Source: JARFUG01 sp050485365 (GTDB lineage Bacteria; Desulfobacterota; Desulfuromonadia; Desulfuromonadales; JACZKF01). Taken from it: DNA of 64,000 nt. The stretch is taken from NCBI GenBank assembly GCA_050485365.1, contig JBJHBH010000001.1, positions 1 to 64,000 on the forward strand, given 5' to 3'. The notes under the pieces were generated by a model. It had not been told where the DNA came from. It made no database searches and worked only from the letters and a program-made list of their open reading frames with translations. The position numbers were made by a program, and so were the translations under genes. Positions 63,838 to 64,000 of this stretch are shown in pieces. How positions within the stretch are numbered: position 1 is the stretch's first letter; the number at the start of each line of letters is the position of its first letter.

Positions 63838-64000
63838 GTTGTGTCCTCCTTCTTTTCGATTGGTCTTCTCTGCCCCTTTCCGGCGCAGAGTCTTAGGTAT
63901 TCGGTGCGCTATTGGGACAGCCCCAGCAGCCACAATGATATGTTCGTTTTACGGGTTAAACTCCGGTCCCCGTCCGGTCCGGAGCGCAGATTTCGGGGGA
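63838..64000. other. Sequence upstream of the integrase; no gene seen
   Basis: 163 bp up to the window edge. It contains an imperfect inverted repeat CTCCGG...CCGGAG (about 63960-63985), which might be part of an integrase arm site. No tRNA-Pro sequence occurs here, so the right attachment site must lie beyond the window. Confidence 0.4.

Noticed and set aside
62538..64000. Right attachment site next to the integrase
   Set aside because: No copy of the tRNA-Pro 3' sequence occurs between the SIR2 gene and the window end.

Overview
The window looks like a piece of chromosome from a high-GC, Gram-negative, probably anaerobic bacterium of the Desulfuromonas/Geobacter type. This is an inference from a CCG-domain Fe-S protein of the lactate/glycolate-utilisation kind, rubrerythrin, a DUF3450-ExbB-ExbB-ExbD-TonB-TPR iron-uptake cluster, paired CrcB proteins and a membrane diguanylate cyclase. 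No rRNA or other marker fixes the species.

Positions 1-22,000 are ordinary chromosome. They hold a partial Fe-S protein, an ATP-grasp protein, an SDR, an M23 peptidase, mltG, plsY, a TonB energising operon, a TonB-dependent receptor, DUF190 plus two crcB genes, mgtE, uppP, rubrerythrin, a periplasmic binding protein followed by a GGDEF protein, and two small paralogous CxxC proteins. The TonB operon and the receptor have near-identical promoters (TTGACA, 17-bp spacer, -10) followed directly by a Fur-box-like 19-mer, so both are probably iron-repressed together.

Positions 22,050-23,600 hold two partial copies of a tRNA-Pro(CGG) gene that share a 50-bp direct repeat and flank a class II Fic gene. 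This looks like the left boundary of one or more tRNA-targeted elements. From there to the right end the window is a genomic island with patchy base composition, ending in a tyrosine recombinase at 62,623-63,837. The far attachment site is not visible.

The island is mostly defence. In order it carries: a PD-(D/E)XK-like protein and a DUF5677/HEPN-like protein; three accessory genes; a WYL regulator of the BrxR/CapW kind with a clear inverted-repeat operator, driving a four-gene Wadjet (jetABCD) anti-plasmid system; a four-gene minus-strand operon of McrB-like AAA ATPase, McrC-like DUF2357 nuclease, HAM1/ITPase-like protein and SIR2 protein; a TOPRIM-DUF3987 replication-type protein with two small partners; and a complete type 1-like BREX operon (brxA-brxB-brxC-pglX-pglZ-brxL) extended by a seventh gene, a 1185-residue SIR2 protein.

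The best candidate for an undescribed system is the McrB-McrC-HAM1-SIR2 operon (35,945-41,241). HAM1 plus SIR2 resembles the sensor-effector pair of the Kongming system, but no adenosine deaminase is present, the pair is welded to a type IV-restriction-like module, and the HAM1 protein has lost two active-site residues. The second candidate is the BREX operon with its built-in large SIR2 effector.
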